Source: Roseateles noduli (lineage in GTDB: Bacteria; Pseudomonadota; Gammaproteobacteria; Burkholderiales; Burkholderiaceae_C). Taken from it: DNA of 64,000 nucleotides. Shown here piece after piece: positions 26,435 through 39,919 of this stretch (position 1 is the stretch's first letter; every line of letters starts with the position of its first letter). The position numbers were made by a program, and so were the translations under genes. The notes under the pieces were generated by a model, which was given only the letters and a program-made list of their open reading frames with translations, ran no database searches and was not told the origin of the DNA. Location of the stretch: the NCBI GenBank assembly GCA_002205125.1, contig NIOE01000010.1, positions 186,001-250,000 on the forward strand, given 5' to 3'.

Positions 26435-27553
26435 TCAGCGCATCACCTTCCCGTCGTCCGTCAGGATGGTCATGTCCACGAACCGGGACCCGGCGTGGCG
26501 CTGGTTGGAGAAGCTGATGAAGAACCCGCCCAGGTCGAGCTGGTTCTGCGACTCCAGGCCGCTGACGATGCTCGCCGAGGTCGGCTCGCTCCCCGCGCGG
26601 CGCAGGCCTTCCACCATCGTCCTGGCGGCGATGAAGCCCTCCATGCTGGTGTAGCTCGCCTCCGCCTTCGCGGCCTTGGCGTGCTGGAGGTAGTCCCCCG
26701 CCAGCGGCGTCAGCCCGTGGAAGGGAAAGGGCACGACCTGCGACACCACCACGCCGCCGGCGTCCTGGTGCAGGTCGGTCGCCAGCGCCTGCGAGTCCAC
26801 GAACGAGAAGCTGTAGAACGCCCCCCGGTAACCGGTCCGGCGCGCCCCGCGGATGAAGGCCGCGCAGGACTTGTGCGCCGCCATCTGCACGATGCAGTCG
26901 GGCTTGCCCGCCATGACGGCATGCAGTGAGGCGGTCACGTTGTCGGAGTGACGCTCCACCATGCCCTGCGACACCGGGGTCAGGTCGTGCTGCCGGAGCG
27001 CCGAGGTCAGGGCCGACAGGTCCGCCTGCCCGTAGTCGTCGTTCTGGAAGAACACCGCCACGCGCCGCGTGCCCACCGAGACGATCTGCTTGGCGATCTC
27101 CGCCGCCTCGTCGTTGTACGACGCGCGGATGTGGAAGAGGTAGCGGTTGAAGGGCGCGTGCAGGGCGTCCGCGCCGGTGAGCGGCGCCACCAGCGGGACC
27201 TTCGCCGCCGTCAGCACCGGCACCGCCGCCAGCGTCGTGCGCGTGCCGACGTAACCGAACAGCGCCTGGGCGCCGTCCTCGATCAGGCGCCTCGTATTGG
27301 CGGCGCAGCGCTCGGGATCGTCACCGTCGTCCAGGCTGCGCAGCTCGATGTGCCGCCCGTGCACGCCGCCGCGCTGGTTGACGGCATCGAAGACCAGCAT
27401 CGCGCCGGCCTTGAACTGGTCGCCCAGATCCTGCGACGGGCCGCTGAAGGGCGCGGACTGGCCCAGCACGATGCGGGGCACCTCGCCGAAGGCAGACAGG
27501 CTGCCCGCCCCCGTGAGGGCGGCGACACTCTGGAGCAGATGACGCCGGTTCAT
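26435..27553 (-). CDS. ABC-type branched-chain amino acid-like substrate-binding protein (copy 2)
   Basis: 372 residues from ATG 27553, which has a strong GGAGGGGG site. It has the same build as the protein at 24489-25607: Tat-like signal MNRRHLLQSVAALTGAGSLSA, ILGQSAPFSGP-type start, NQRGGVHGRHIELRSLDDG, and the same end, FVDMTILTDDGKVMR. By eye the two are about three-quarters identical along the whole length, so they arose by duplication. Differences cluster in the loops facing the ligand cleft, which suggests a shifted ligand range. No transporter partner is adjacent. Confidence 0.9.
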   Translation of the reverse strand: MNRRHLLQSVAALTGAGSLSAFGEVPRIVLGQSAPFSGPSQDLGDQFKAGAMLVFDAVNQRGGVHGRHIELRSLDDGDDPERCAANTRRLIEDGAQALFGYVGTRTTLAAVPVLTAAKVPLVAPLTGADALHAPFNRYLFHIRASYNDEAAEIAKQIVSVGTRRVAVFFQNDDYGQADLSALTSALRQHDLTPVSQGMVERHSDNVTASLHAVMAGKPDCIVQMAAHKSCAAFIRGARRTGYRGAFYSFSFVDSQALATDLHQDAGGVVVSQVVPFPFHGLTPLAGDYLQHAKAAKAEASYTSMEGFIAARTMVEGLRRAGSEPTSASIVSGLESQNQLDLGGFFISFSNQRHAGSRFVDMTILTDDGKVMR

Positions 27554-27627
27554 GAGGACCCCCTCCGTCGTTGACCGTGGCACCAATTACTTTAGGCTGT
27601 ACGGCAAGAGGGTTTCAAGGCCAGTCG

Positions 27628-30943
<3,316 letters not shown>

Positions 30944-31060
30944 TGTGTCTCCCTGGTTGTGAAATAAAGACTAACAACGGCCTGCCACCGGCGCGATACC
31001 CCCGTTGTGGCGATTCCGGGGACAGTCGGCCGGGGGTAGGGGCGTCGTCTTTATGAAATC

Positions 31061-31089
31061 TTGATACCCGACGGTCCAGCTTCTACAGG
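31061..31089 (+). promoter_or_regulatory. Possible sigma-70-type promoter of the kdp locus
   Basis: TTGATA (31061-31066) and TACAGG (31084-31089) are 17 bases apart in the 221-base gap between aspT and kdp. They lie just downstream of the AT-rich stretch TTTATGAAATC, which could be a KdpE site. The -10 box is a poor match (3 of 6), so the call is tentative. Confidence 0.3.
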
Positions 31090-31164
31090 CCCTTGACGCG
31101 CCGATTCCTAGAGTCCATCCATCCCATCCCGCCCTCAATCGAGAGGGCATGGGACCGCAAAAAA

Positions 31165-31257
31165 ATGGATGCACTCTTTCTCGGATTGAGCGTCGTGCTG
31201 TTCCTCGTGGCGGTGGGCCTGGCCGTGGCCAGCCATCGCCTGGAGGCCAAGCCATGA
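31165..31257 (+). CDS. Tiny membrane ORF upstream of and overlapping kdpF
   Basis: 30 residues: MDALFLGLSVVLFLVAVGLA followed by [10 protein letters not shown], one membrane helix with a short basic C-terminal tail. Its stop overlaps the kdpF start as ATGA, and the GGAGG ribosome site of kdpF lies within its last codons, so it is coupled to kdpF. It may be a small accessory subunit or a leader ORF that delivers ribosomes to kdpF. The reading is supported by the overlap and the hydrophobic composition, not by a known family name. Confidence 0.6.
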   Translation: MDALFLGLSVVLFLVAVGLAVASHRLEAKP

Positions 31258-31343
31258 GCGCGCTCTACTGGCTGACCGGTTCCATCTCCGCCGGTCTGTT
31301 CGTCTATCTCCTGGTCGCCCTGTGGCGGGCGGAGGAGTTCTGA
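31254..31343 (+). CDS. kdpF: KdpF, small subunit of the potassium-transporting ATPase
   Basis: 29 residues, [20 protein letters not shown] followed by VALWRAEEF, with the single helix and the WRAE(E)F C-terminus typical of KdpF, which stabilises the KdpABC complex in the membrane. The start is chosen for the GGAGG site 8 bases upstream. An in-frame ATG at 31149 would add a polar Arg/Gly-rich extension unlike any KdpF and is rejected. The stop is one base before the kdpA start. Confidence 0.88.
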   Translation: MSALYWLTGSISAGLFVYLLVALWRAEEF

Positions 31344-31344
31344 C

Positions 31345-33138
31345 ATGACGAACCTCGCCTGGGCCAACCTGGCCCTCTACCTCGTCGTCACGCTGCTGCT
31401 GGCCTGGCCCCTCGCGCGCTGGATCACGGCGCTCGCCAAGGGGCAGATGCCCGCATGGCTCGCCGCCGTCGAGCGACCGATCTTCCGCCTCGCCGGCGTC
31501 AAGCCCGAAGAAGGCATGGGCTGGAAGCAGTACGCGATCGCGCTGCTGATCTTCAACTTCATCGGCGTCATCGCCGTCTACGCGCTGCAGCGCCTGCAGG
31601 GCGTGCTGCCGCTCAACCCGCAGGGCATGGGCGCGATCAGCCCGGACTCGTCCTTCAACACCGCCATCAGCTTCGTCGCCAACACCAACTGGCAGGGCTA
31701 CGGCGGCGAGTCGACGATGAGCTACCTCACCCAGATGCTCGCGCTGACGGTGCAGAACTTCCTGTCCGCCGCCACCGGCATCGCGGTCGTGTTCGCGCTG
31801 ATCCGCGGCTTCGCCTCGCGCCTGAGCGGGCACGTCGGCAACTTCTGGGCCGACATGACCCGCTGCACGCTGTGGCTGCTGCTGCCGCTGTCCCTCGTGT
31901 TCGCGGTGGTCTTCGTCCAGCAGGGCGTGATCCAGAACTTCGACGGCTACCGCACCGTGCAGACCGTCGAGGCGCAGGACTACCAGACGCCCAAGCTCGG
32001 CGCCGACGGCCAGCCGCTGAAGGACGCCAAGGGCGAGCCCGTGATGGAGAACCAGCACACGCAGGAGCAGTCGCTCGCGATGGGGCCGGTCGCGTCGCAG
32101 GAAGCCATCAAGATGCTGGGCACCAACGGCGGCGGCTTCTTCAACGCCAACTCCGCGCATCCGTACGAGAACCCGACGCCGTTCACCAACCTGCTGCAGA
32201 TCGTCGCGATCTTCGTGATCCCGGCCGCGCTGTGCCTGAGCTTCGGGCAACTGGTCGGCGACCGCCGCCAGGGCGCCGCGATCCTGGCCGCGATGAGCGC
32301 GATGTTCATCGTCGGCGTGCTGATCGCCACGCCCGCCGAGCAGGCCGGCAATCCGCTGGTGGCCGCGCAGGGCGTCGACATCCAGGCCACCGAGCTCCAG
32401 GCCGGCGGCAACATGGAGGGCAAGGAGACGCGCTTCGGCATCAGCGCCAGCGCGCTGTTCGCCGTCGTGACCACCGCCGCCTCCTGCGGCGCGGTCAACG
32501 CGATGCACGACAGCTTCACCCCCATCGGCGGCGCCGTGCCGCTGGTGATGATGCAGCTGGGCGAAGTGGTCTTCGGCGGCGTCGGCACCGGCCTGTACGG
32601 CATGCTGATCTTCGCGATCCTGGCCGTCTTCATCGCCGGCCTGATGATCGGCCGCACGCCGGAGTACCTGGGCAAGAAGATCGAGCCGTTCGAGATGAAG
32701 ATGAGCGCCGTGGCCATCCTCGTGACGCCCATCGTCGTGCTCGCGGGCACCGCCATCGCGGTCCTGGCCGACGCGGGCAAGGCCGGCGTCGCCAACCCCG
32801 GCGTGCACGGCTTCAGCGAGATCCTCTACGCCTTCACCTCGGCGGCCAACAACAACGGCAGCGCCTTCGCCGGGCTGTCCGCCAACACGCCGTTCTACAA
32901 CACGCTGCTCGGCATCGCGATGTGGCTTGGCCGCTTCCTGGTCATCGTCCCCGTGCTGGCCATCGCCGGCAGCCTGGCCGCCAAGAAGCGCATCCCCGTC
33001 GGCGAGGGCACCCTGCCCACCCACGGCCCGCTGTTCGTCGTCCTGCTCATCGGCACCGTCCTCCTGGTCGGCCTGCTGAACTACGTGCCCGCGCTCGCGC
33101 TGGGGCCCGTGGTCGAGCACCTGATGCTCTGGAAGTGA
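31345..33138 (+). CDS. kdpA: KdpA, potassium-binding and translocating subunit
   Basis: 597 residues, the normal length. It forms the K+ channel-like subunit of the high-affinity Kdp ATPase. The selectivity-filter loops are visible: [50 protein letters not shown] and [14 protein letters not shown]. About ten membrane helices are present. A GGAGGAG site precedes the ATG. It is second in kdpFABC, with kdpB following after 16 bases. An insertion-like loop rich in Gln/Glu (about residues 210-245) lies before the second filter loop, as in many proteobacterial forms. Confidence 0.97.
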   Translation: MTNLAWANLALYLVVTLLLAWPLARWITALAKGQMPAWLAAVERPIFRLAGVKPEEGMGWKQYAIALLIFNFIGVIAVYALQRLQGVLPLNPQGMGAISPDSSFNTAISFVANTNWQGYGGESTMSYLTQMLALTVQNFLSAATGIAVVFALIRGFASRLSGHVGNFWADMTRCTLWLLLPLSLVFAVVFVQQGVIQNFDGYRTVQTVEAQDYQTPKLGADGQPLKDAKGEPVMENQHTQEQSLAMGPVASQEAIKMLGTNGGGFFNANSAHPYENPTPFTNLLQIVAIFVIPAALCLSFGQLVGDRRQGAAILAAMSAMFIVGVLIATPAEQAGNPLVAAQGVDIQATELQAGGNMEGKETRFGISASALFAVVTTAASCGAVNAMHDSFTPIGGAVPLVMMQLGEVVFGGVGTGLYGMLIFAILAVFIAGLMIGRTPEYLGKKIEPFEMKMSAVAILVTPIVVLAGTAIAVLADAGKAGVANPGVHGFSEILYAFTSAANNNGSAFAGLSANTPFYNTLLGIAMWLGRFLVIVPVLAIAGSLAAKKRIPVGEGTLPTHGPLFVVLLIGTVLLVGLLNYVPALALGPVVEHLMLWK

Positions 33139-33154
33139 CCCTTCGGAGCCCATC

Positions 33155-35374
33155 ATGACCAATCAACTCAAGACCCTCCATACCTCCGTGCCGGCCTCGG
33201 CCCGCACCGAGGTCCTCGGTGGCGCCAAGGTCTCCGGATCTGGCCCGCAAGGACAGGACCCTCAGCCGCCGCGCGCCAACGCGAAGACCGGCCTGTGGGA
33301 CCCAGCGCTGGTGAAGCCGGCGATCCGCGATTCGTTCATCAAGCTCGCGCCGTCGGTGCAGCTGCGCAACCCGGTGATGTTCGTCGTCTACGCCGGCAGC
33401 CTCCTCACCACGGGCCTGTGGCTGGCGAGCTTCGCGCGGCCCGAGCTGGCCGGCGCCGAAGGCCCGGGCTTCATGCTCGCGATCGCGCTGTGGCTGTGGT
33501 TCACCGTGCTGTTCGCCAACTTCGCGGAGGCGCTGGCCGAAGGCCGTTCCAAGGCGCAGGCCGCATCGCTGCGCGGACTGAAGGCCAAGACCTGGGCGAA
33601 GAAGCTGGAGACGCCGCGTCACGGCTCGTCCTGGCACCCGGTGGCTTCGGAAGAACTGCGCAAGGGTCACGTCGTGCTGGTCGAGGCCGGCGACCTGGTG
33701 CCGCTGGACGGCGAAGTCATCGAAGGCGTCGCCTCGGTCGACGAGAGCGCCATCACCGGCGAATCCGCGCCGGTGATCCGCGAGTCCGGCGGCGACTTCT
33801 CGGCCGTCACCGGCGGCACGCGCGTGCTGTCGGACTGGGTCGTGGTGCGCATCGCCGTCAACCCGGGCGAGGCCTTCCTCGACCGCATGATCGCGATGGT
33901 CGAGAGCGCCAAGCGCCAGAAGACGCCCAACGAGATCGCGCTCACCATCCTGCTGGTTGCGCTGACGCTGGTGTTCCTGGTCGTCACCGTGACACTGCTG
34001 CCGTACTCGCTGTTCGCGGTCGAGGCGGCCGGCGCCGGCACGGTGGTGTCGATCACCGCGCTGGTGTCGCTGCTCGTGTGCCTGATCCCGACCACCATAG
34101 GCGGCCTGCTGTCGGCCATCGGCGTGGCCGGCATGAGCCGGCTGATGCAGGCCAACGTGATCGCCACCTCCGGCCGCGCGGTCGAGGCCGCCGGCGACGT
34201 CGACGTGCTGATGCTCGACAAGACCGGCACGATCACGCTGGGCAACCGCCAGGCCAGCGCCTTCCTGCCGGCCCCGACGCTGCAGGAGCAGCTGCTGGCC
34301 GACGCGGCGCAGCTCGCTTCGCTGGCGGATGAAACGCCGGAAGGACGCTCCATCGTCGTGCTGGCCAAGCAGCGCTTCAACCTGCGCGAGCGCGAGCTGG
34401 CGACGCTGCAGGCGCACTTCGTGCCGTTCACCGCGCAGACCCGCATGAGCGGCGTCGACTTCGGCGATCCCGAGCACCCCAAGCGCCAGCTGCGCAAGGG
34501 CGCGGTGGAGGCGATCCGCCGCTTCGTCGAGCTGCACGGCGGACAGATGCCCGCGCAGGTCACCGCGGTGGCCGAGGAGGTCGCACGCCGCGGCTCCACG
34601 CCGCTGGTCGTGGCCGACCTCAACGACGGCCAGGCCCGCGTGCTCGGCGTGGTCGAGCTCAAGGACATCGTCAAGGGCGGTATCAAGGAGCGCTTCGCGC
34701 AGCTGCGCAGGATGGGCATCCGCACGGTGATGATCACCGGCGACAACCGCCTCACCGCCGCGGCGATCGCGGCGGAGGCGGGCGTCGACGACTTCCTCGC
34801 CGAGGCGACGCCCGAGGCCAAGCTCAAGCTGATCCGCGACTACCAGGCCGAAGGCCGGCTGGTGGCGATGACCGGCGACGGCACCAACGATGCCCCCGCG
34901 CTGGCCCAGGCCGACGTGGCGGTGGCCATGGCCAGCGGCACGCAGGCCGCGAAGGAGGCCGGCAACATGGTCGACCTCGATTCGAATCCGACCAAGCTGC
35001 TGGAGATCGTCGAGACCGGCAAGCAGCTGCTGATGACGCGCGGCTCGCTGACGACCTTCTCCATCGCCAACGACGTGGCCAAGTACTTCGCCATCATCCC
35101 GGCGATGTTCCTGGGCGTGTATCCGCAGCTGGCCGCGCTCAACGTGATGGGCCTTCACAGCCCGTCGTCCGCGATCCTCTCGGCGGTCATCTTCAACGCG
35201 CTGATCATCGTCGCGCTCATCCCGCTGGCGCTCAAGGGCGTCGCCTACCGGCCCATCGGCGCAGCCGCGCTGCTGCGCCGCAACCTGTGGATCTACGGCC
35301 TCGGCGGCCTGATCGTGCCCTTCGTGGGCATCAAGGCGATCGACCTGCTGCTGGTCGCGCTCCACCTCGTGTGA
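33155..35374 (+). CDS. kdpB: KdpB, ATPase subunit of the potassium pump
   Basis: 739 residues, a P-type ATPase. The phosphorylated Asp lies in [12 protein letters not shown], the hinge motif is [17 protein letters not shown], the actuator loop is [10 protein letters not shown], and the membrane signature [13 protein letters not shown] is specific to KdpB. It hydrolyses ATP to drive K+ through KdpA. The N-terminal 45 residues are polar and disordered (Gly/Gln/Pro rich), longer than in E. coli. A GGAG site precedes the ATG. Confidence 0.97.
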   Translation: MTNQLKTLHTSVPASARTEVLGGAKVSGSGPQGQDPQPPRANAKTGLWDPALVKPAIRDSFIKLAPSVQLRNPVMFVVYAGSLLTTGLWLASFARPELAGAEGPGFMLAIALWLWFTVLFANFAEALAEGRSKAQAASLRGLKAKTWAKKLETPRHGSSWHPVASEELRKGHVVLVEAGDLVPLDGEVIEGVASVDESAITGESAPVIRESGGDFSAVTGGTRVLSDWVVVRIAVNPGEAFLDRMIAMVESAKRQKTPNEIALTILLVALTLVFLVVTVTLLPYSLFAVEAAGAGTVVSITALVSLLVCLIPTTIGGLLSAIGVAGMSRLMQANVIATSGRAVEAAGDVDVLMLDKTGTITLGNRQASAFLPAPTLQEQLLADAAQLASLADETPEGRSIVVLAKQRFNLRERELATLQAHFVPFTAQTRMSGVDFGDPEHPKRQLRKGAVEAIRRFVELHGGQMPAQVTAVAEEVARRGSTPLVVADLNDGQARVLGVVELKDIVKGGIKERFAQLRRMGIRTVMITGDNRLTAAAIAAEAGVDDFLAEATPEAKLKLIRDYQAEGRLVAMTGDGTNDAPALAQADVAVAMASGTQAAKEAGNMVDLDSNPTKLLEIVETGKQLLMTRGSLTTFSIANDVAKYFAIIPAMFLGVYPQLAALNVMGLHSPSSAILSAVIFNALIIVALIPLALKGVAYRPIGAAALLRRNLWIYGLGGLIVPFVGIKAIDLLLVALHLV

Positions 35375-35390
35375 CGCGGAGGACTTCATC

Positions 35391-36092
35391 ATGACAAGCA
35401 CCCCATCCACCTCGCCGTCGAGCTCTTCGTCGAGCTCTTCGTCGAGCTCTGCGTCGACCGCCTTTTCACCGCTGCGAATGCTGCGCCCCGCGCTCGTCGG
35501 CTTCGTGCTGCTGAGCGCCGTCACCGGGCTGCTGTACCCGGCGCTGGTGACCGGCGTCGCCAAGACCCTGTTCCCGTTCCAGGCCGAAGGCAGCCTCCTC
35601 CTGCACGACGGCCAGGTGGTCGGCTCCGAGTTGATCGGCCAGAACTTCTCCTCGCCGCGCTACTTCTGGGGCCGTCCGTCGGCAACTGGCCCGATGGCCA
35701 ACAACGCCACCGGCTCCAGCGGCTCCAACCAGGGGCCGACCAACCCCGCGCTGGTCGACGCCGTGAAGGGCCGCATCGAGGCGCTCAAGACCGCCGATCC
35801 CGCCAACACCGCGCCGGTGCCGGTGGACCTCGTCAGCGCCTCCGCCAGCGGTCTGGATCCGCACATCAGCATGGCCGCGGCGCGCTACCAGACCGCCCGC
35901 GTGGCCCGCGAACGCGGCCTCCCGGTCGAGGCCGTCCAGCGCCTCATCCAGGCCAACACCGAGGCCCGCGATCTCGCCGTCCTCGGCGAGCCGCGCGTCA
36001 ACGTGCTCAAGCTCAATCTGGCACTGGACAAGCTGGCGGGACGCAAGGCGGAGGTGCCGCCGGCCGCGTCGGCTTCCGCGCCGACCGCATAA
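35391..36092 (+). CDS. kdpC: KdpC, catalytic chaperone subunit of the potassium pump
   Basis: 233 residues with one N-terminal membrane helix ([26 protein letters not shown]) and the KdpC periplasmic signatures [25 protein letters not shown] and [15 protein letters not shown]. The first 30 residues are a Ser-rich tail encoded by a 12-bp tandem repeat (35417-35452). That tail is extra relative to most KdpC proteins and may vary in length between strains. Ribosome site GGAGG. Fourth in kdpFABC. Confidence 0.95.
   Translation: MTSTPSTSPSSSSSSSSSSSASTAFSPLRMLRPALVGFVLLSAVTGLLYPALVTGVAKTLFPFQAEGSLLLHDGQVVGSELIGQNFSSPRYFWGRPSATGPMANNATGSSGSNQGPTNPALVDAVKGRIEALKTADPANTAPVPVDLVSASASGLDPHISMAAARYQTARVARERGLPVEAVQRLIQANTEARDLAVLGEPRVNVLKLNLALDKLAGRKAEVPPAASASAPTA
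35417..35452 (+). repeat. In-frame 12-bp tandem repeat at the 5' end of kdpC
   Basis: Three copies of GTCGAGCTCTTC, the last with one change, encode a run of serines in the KdpC N-terminus. Because the unit is a multiple of three, gain or loss of copies would lengthen or shorten the tail without a frameshift. Confidence 0.85.
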
Positions 36093-36131
36093 ACAGAACG
36101 ACAAACCCAACTCAAGCAGTTCACGCAGTTC

Positions 36132-36980
36132 ATGAAAACCCGTCTTCTCTCGCTGTTCCTGATCTCCTCCTGCTTCCTGCACGCCGCCGCGCGCGCCGAA
36201 GGCGAGGCGCCGCTCGCCACGTCGGCGCCGACGTCCGAGCACACCTTCACCGGCAACGTGGCCTTCGTCAGCGACTACCGCTTCCGCGGCATCAGCCAGA
36301 CCTGGAAGCGCCCCGCCGTGCAGGCCGGCTTCGACTACAGCCACAGCAGCGGCCTGTACCTGGGCACCTGGGCGTTCAACGTCTCGGGCAACAGCTACAA
36401 CAACGGCGCCGGCATGGAGTGGGACCTCTACGGCGGCTACAAGCTGCCGGTGACCGACGCCATCACCCTGGACGTCGGCGCACTGGCCTACGTCTATCCC
36501 GGTGCGCGCCTCAACGCGGCGCCCGGCCAGCCGACCTCGAACAAGTACGACAACGTCGACCTCTACGCCGCCGTCACGGCGGGCGCGTTCTCGGCCAAGC
36601 TGTCGGTCGCCGCGACCGACTACTTCGGCCTGGACGGCGAGACCGCCGGCTACGCCTACTTCAACGCGCTGCCGGCCAGGGGATCGTCCAAGGGCACGTC
36701 CTACTTCGACCTGAACTACGGCTTCGAGCTGGGGCACGGCTTCAACGCGGGCGTGCACCTCGGCCACCTGTGGGTGCGCAAGTACGGCGACCTTTCCTAC
36801 ACCGACTGGAAGCTGTCCGTGACGAAGGAGATGAAGCAGCTCGGCGGCCTGACGCTGGGGCTGGCCGTCGTCGGCACCGACGCGGACAAGGCGCTGTACC
36901 AGGCGGGCGATTCCGCCGCAGCACGGGCGAAGCGCCTCGGCGACACCGGCGTGGTGCTGAGCGTGTCCAGGACCTTTTGA
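36132..36980 (+). CDS. TorF-family putative outer-membrane porin inside the kdp cluster
   Basis: 282 residues with a signal peptide (MKTRLLSLFLISSCFLHAAARA). The first barrel strand reads TFTGNVAFVSDYRFRGISQT, the hallmark of the TIGR02001/TorF porin-like family, and the protein ends in the aromatic strand GVVLSVSRTF. It lies 39 bases after kdpC and before kdpD, on the same strand, so it is likely expressed with the K+ pump and may let K+ or a counter-solute cross the outer membrane. That link is inferred from position. The family itself has no settled substrate. Confidence 0.85.
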   Translation: MKTRLLSLFLISSCFLHAAARAEGEAPLATSAPTSEHTFTGNVAFVSDYRFRGISQTWKRPAVQAGFDYSHSSGLYLGTWAFNVSGNSYNNGAGMEWDLYGGYKLPVTDAITLDVGALAYVYPGARLNAAPGQPTSNKYDNVDLYAAVTAGAFSAKLSVAATDYFGLDGETAGYAYFNALPARGSSKGTSYFDLNYGFELGHGFNAGVHLGHLWVRKYGDLSYTDWKLSVTKEMKQLGGLTLGLAVVGTDADKALYQAGDSAAARAKRLGDTGVVLSVSRTF

Positions 36981-37077
36981 TCCAGCGAGGCCTTCGAGGC
37001 CCATCGAGGCCAACGAGGGGACCGCCCCGGGGGAGCGACGTGCTCCCTGATGTCCGTTCCGAAGCGACAATTCCCCG

Positions 37078-39909
37078 ATGCCGAGTCCGTCCGACGAAAG
37101 ACCTGACCCCGACAACCTGCTGGCGCAGATCCGCCAGCAGGAGGCGGCGCAGTCGCGCGGCCGGCTGCGCATCTACTTCGGCGCGTCGGCCGGCGTGGGC
37201 AAGACCTTCGCGATGCTGCAGGCGGCCCGCCACCTGGCCGACCAGGGCCGCGCGCCGCTGATCGGCGTGGTCGAGACGCACGGGCGCGCCGACACGGCCG
37301 CGCTGCTCGACGGACAGCCGCCGCTGCCTCGGCTGCCGATGCGGCAGGTCGACCACCGCGGCCGCGCGCTGCCGGAGTTCGACCTCGACGGCGCGCTGGC
37401 GCGCCTGAAGGACCAGCCCGATGCACTGATCCTCGTCGACGAGCTGGCCCATTCCAACGTCGCCGGCTCGCGCCATCCCAAGCGCTGGCAGGACGTCGAG
37501 GAACTGCTCGCCAACGGCATCAGCGTCTACACGACGGTCAACGTCCAGCACCTGGAAAGCCTCAACGACGTCGTCGGCGGCATCACCGGCGTGCGCGTGC
37601 AGGAGACGCTGCCCGATACCTTCTTCGACCGCGCCGACGAGGTGGTGCTGGTCGACACGCCGGCCGACGAGCTGCTCGCGCGCCTGAAGGCCGGCAAGGT
37701 CTACCAGGGCGCGCAGGCCGAGCGCGCCGGCCAGCATTTCTTCCGCAAGGGCAACCTGATGGCGTTGCGCGAGCTCGCGCTGCGCCGCACCGCCGACCGC
37801 GTCGAGGACGACGTGCAGGCCTGGCGCAGCAACGAGCGCATCGCGCCGGTGTGGAAGACCGAGGCCGCGATCCTGTGCGCGATCGGCCCCGGCGACGAGG
37901 CCGAATCGATCGTGCGCAGCGCCGCGCAGCTCGCGCAGCAGCTGGCGGTGAGCTGGCATGCGGTGCATGTCGAGACGCCGGCGCTGCACCGGCAGTCCGA
38001 CGCGCGCCGCGAGCGCACGCTGCGCGTGGTGCGGCTGGCGCAGGACCTCGGCGCGGCGACGGCCGTGCTGGCCGCGCAGGATCCGGCGCGGGCGCTGGCC
38101 GACTACGCGCGCCAGCACAACCTGTCCAAGCTGCTGATGGGGCGGGGCGCGCCGGCGGCGTCCGCGTCCGCGTTCTCGTCCTCATCCTCGTTGTCCTTCT
38201 CGTCGCTGCGGCGCTGGGGCAGCCGCGACCTGGCGGCCCACCTGGCCCGCGCCGCGCCAGAGCTGGACCTGATCCAGGTCGGCGCGTCGGCCACGCAGCG
38301 CAGCAGCGAGGACGACCCCGGTCCGACCCTGGGTGCCGCGCCGCGCCGCTACCTCTGGGCAACGCTGGCCTGCGTCGGCGTCGCCGTGGCCTGCTGGCCG
38401 CTGTCGCACCGCATCGCCAACGACAACATCGTCATGCTGTTCCTGCTCGGCGTGGTGGGCGTCGCCATGCGCTGGGGCCGAGGACCGGCGGTGCTGGCGA
38501 GCTTCCTCAGCGTCGCGCTGTTCGACTTCCTCTTCGTCGCGCCGCGGCTGAGCCTGGCGGTCAGCGACGTGCAATATGTGATCACCTTCGTCGTGATGCT
38601 GGCGGTGGGCCTGATCACCGGTCAGTTGACGGCGGGGCTGCGCTACGAGGCGCGCGTGTCCGCGGAGCGCGAGGCGAGGGCGCGCGGGCTCTTCGAGCTC
38701 ACCCGCGAGCTGGCCGGCGCGCTGCAGACCGAGCAGGTCGTCGCGACGGCGGAGCAGCAGCTGGCGCTGCAGTTCGGCGGACGGGCGCTGCTGCAGGTGC
38801 TCGACGACGAGGACCGGCTGCAGCCTTCGCCGACGGAGCAGGCGCTGGCGATGGGCGAGCGGCCCGATGCCGGCACCGCACGCTGGGCGCTCGATCACGA
38901 GCAGGCCGCCGGCCTGGGCACCGACACGCTGCCGGGCAGCCACTGGTTCTATCTGCCGCTGCGCGCGCCGATGCGCACGCGCGGCGTGCTCGCGCTGCGG
39001 CCGGGCGACGCGCAGACGCTGATGCTGCCGGAGCGCCGCGCGCAGCTGGAGACGGCCGCGCGCATCGCGGGGCAGGCGCTGGAGCGTGTGCACTACGTCG
39101 AGGTCGCGCAGCAGGCGCTGCTGCAGATCGAGTCGGAGCGGCTGCGCAACTCGCTGCTGTCGGCGCTGTCGCACGATCTGCGCACGCCGCTGTCGGCGCT
39201 GCAGGGCCTGGCGGAGACGCTGGCCAAGCAGCCCCTGGCGGCGGGCGCCGCCGAGACCGCGCGGGCGATCGAGCAGCAGTCGCTGCGCATCAACGCGATG
39301 GTGCACAACCTGCTGGACATGGCGCGGCTGCAGAGCGGCGCGCTCAAGCTCAACCGGCAGTGGCAGCCCGTGGACGAGGTCATCGGCACCAGCCTGCAGC
39401 TGATGGGCGCGACGCTGGCGCGGCACCGCGTGGTGCTGGACGTGCCGGCGACACTGCCGATGGTGGAGCTGGACGCGGTGCTCATCGAGCGCGTGCTGGT
39501 CAACCTGCTGGAGAACGCCGCGAAGTACACGCCGCCGGGGAGCGAGATCCGCGTGATCGCCCGCACGCACGGCGTGGCCGTGAGCGGCCTGGGCGAAGAG
39601 GTCGTCGAGCTCGGTGCCCCGGGGGATCAGGGCGAGATCCGCCTGTCCGTCGAGGACAACGGCCCCGGCCTGCCGCTGGGCCGGGAGGAGGCGCTGTTCG
39701 AGAAATTCACGCGCGGCCACGCCGAGTCGTCCCTGCCCGGCGTGGGGCTGGGCCTGGCGATCTGCCGTGCCATCATGCAGGCCCACGGCGGGCGCATCTG
39801 GGCCGAGCGCGCGACGCCGCAGGGCGGGGCGCGCTTCAGCCTGGCGCTGCCGCTGGGGCAGCCGCCGGCGCTGCCGGCCTTCGACGAAGACAGGGAATTC
39901 CAACCGTGA
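37078..39909 (+). CDS. kdpD: KdpD, osmosensitive K+ sensor histidine kinase
   Basis: 943 residues. The N-terminal KdpD sensor domain has Walker A GASAGVGKTFAML (about 35-47) and RHPKRWQDVEELL. A UspA-like domain, a four-helix membrane domain (YLWATLACVGVAVACWPL region) and a GAF-like segment follow. The kinase core then shows H-box SALSHDLRTPLSAL, N-box NLLENAAKYTP and G-box DNGPGLPLG and GVGLGLAICRAI. A Ser-rich insertion (SASAFSSSSSLSFSSL) interrupts the UspA-like part. It phosphorylates KdpE at low K+ or high osmolarity. Its stop is 10 bases before kdpE. Confidence 0.96.
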   Translation: MPSPSDERPDPDNLLAQIRQQEAAQSRGRLRIYFGASAGVGKTFAMLQAARHLADQGRAPLIGVVETHGRADTAALLDGQPPLPRLPMRQVDHRGRALPEFDLDGALARLKDQPDALILVDELAHSNVAGSRHPKRWQDVEELLANGISVYTTVNVQHLESLNDVVGGITGVRVQETLPDTFFDRADEVVLVDTPADELLARLKAGKVYQGAQAERAGQHFFRKGNLMALRELALRRTADRVEDDVQAWRSNERIAPVWKTEAAILCAIGPGDEAESIVRSAAQLAQQLAVSWHAVHVETPALHRQSDARRERTLRVVRLAQDLGAATAVLAAQDPARALADYARQHNLSKLLMGRGAPAASASAFSSSSSLSFSSLRRWGSRDLAAHLARAAPELDLIQVGASATQRSSEDDPGPTLGAAPRRYLWATLACVGVAVACWPLSHRIANDNIVMLFLLGVVGVAMRWGRGPAVLASFLSVALFDFLFVAPRLSLAVSDVQYVITFVVMLAVGLITGQLTAGLRYEARVSAEREARARGLFELTRELAGALQTEQVVATAEQQLALQFGGRALLQVLDDEDRLQPSPTEQALAMGERPDAGTARWALDHEQAAGLGTDTLPGSHWFYLPLRAPMRTRGVLALRPGDAQTLMLPERRAQLETAARIAGQALERVHYVEVAQQALLQIESERLRNSLLSALSHDLRTPLSALQGLAETLAKQPLAAGAAETARAIEQQSLRINAMVHNLLDMARLQSGALKLNRQWQPVDEVIGTSLQLMGATLARHRVVLDVPATLPMVELDAVLIERVLVNLLENAAKYTPPGSEIRVIARTHGVAVSGLGEEVVELGAPGDQGEIRLSVEDNGPGLPLGREEALFEKFTRGHAESSLPGVGLGLAICRAIMQAHGGRIWAERATPQGGARFSLALPLGQPPALPAFDEDREFQP

Positions 39910-39919
39910 GCGTCCGATC

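Noticed and set aside
31149-31343. Longer kdpF with 35 extra N-terminal residues
   Set aside because: The extension is Arg/Gly-rich and unlike any KdpF; an internal ATG with a GGAGG site gives the normal 29 residues.
31135-33162. 675-codon open frame opposite kdpA
   Set aside because: Asp/Gly/His/Gln-rich shadow of a strongly identified gene.
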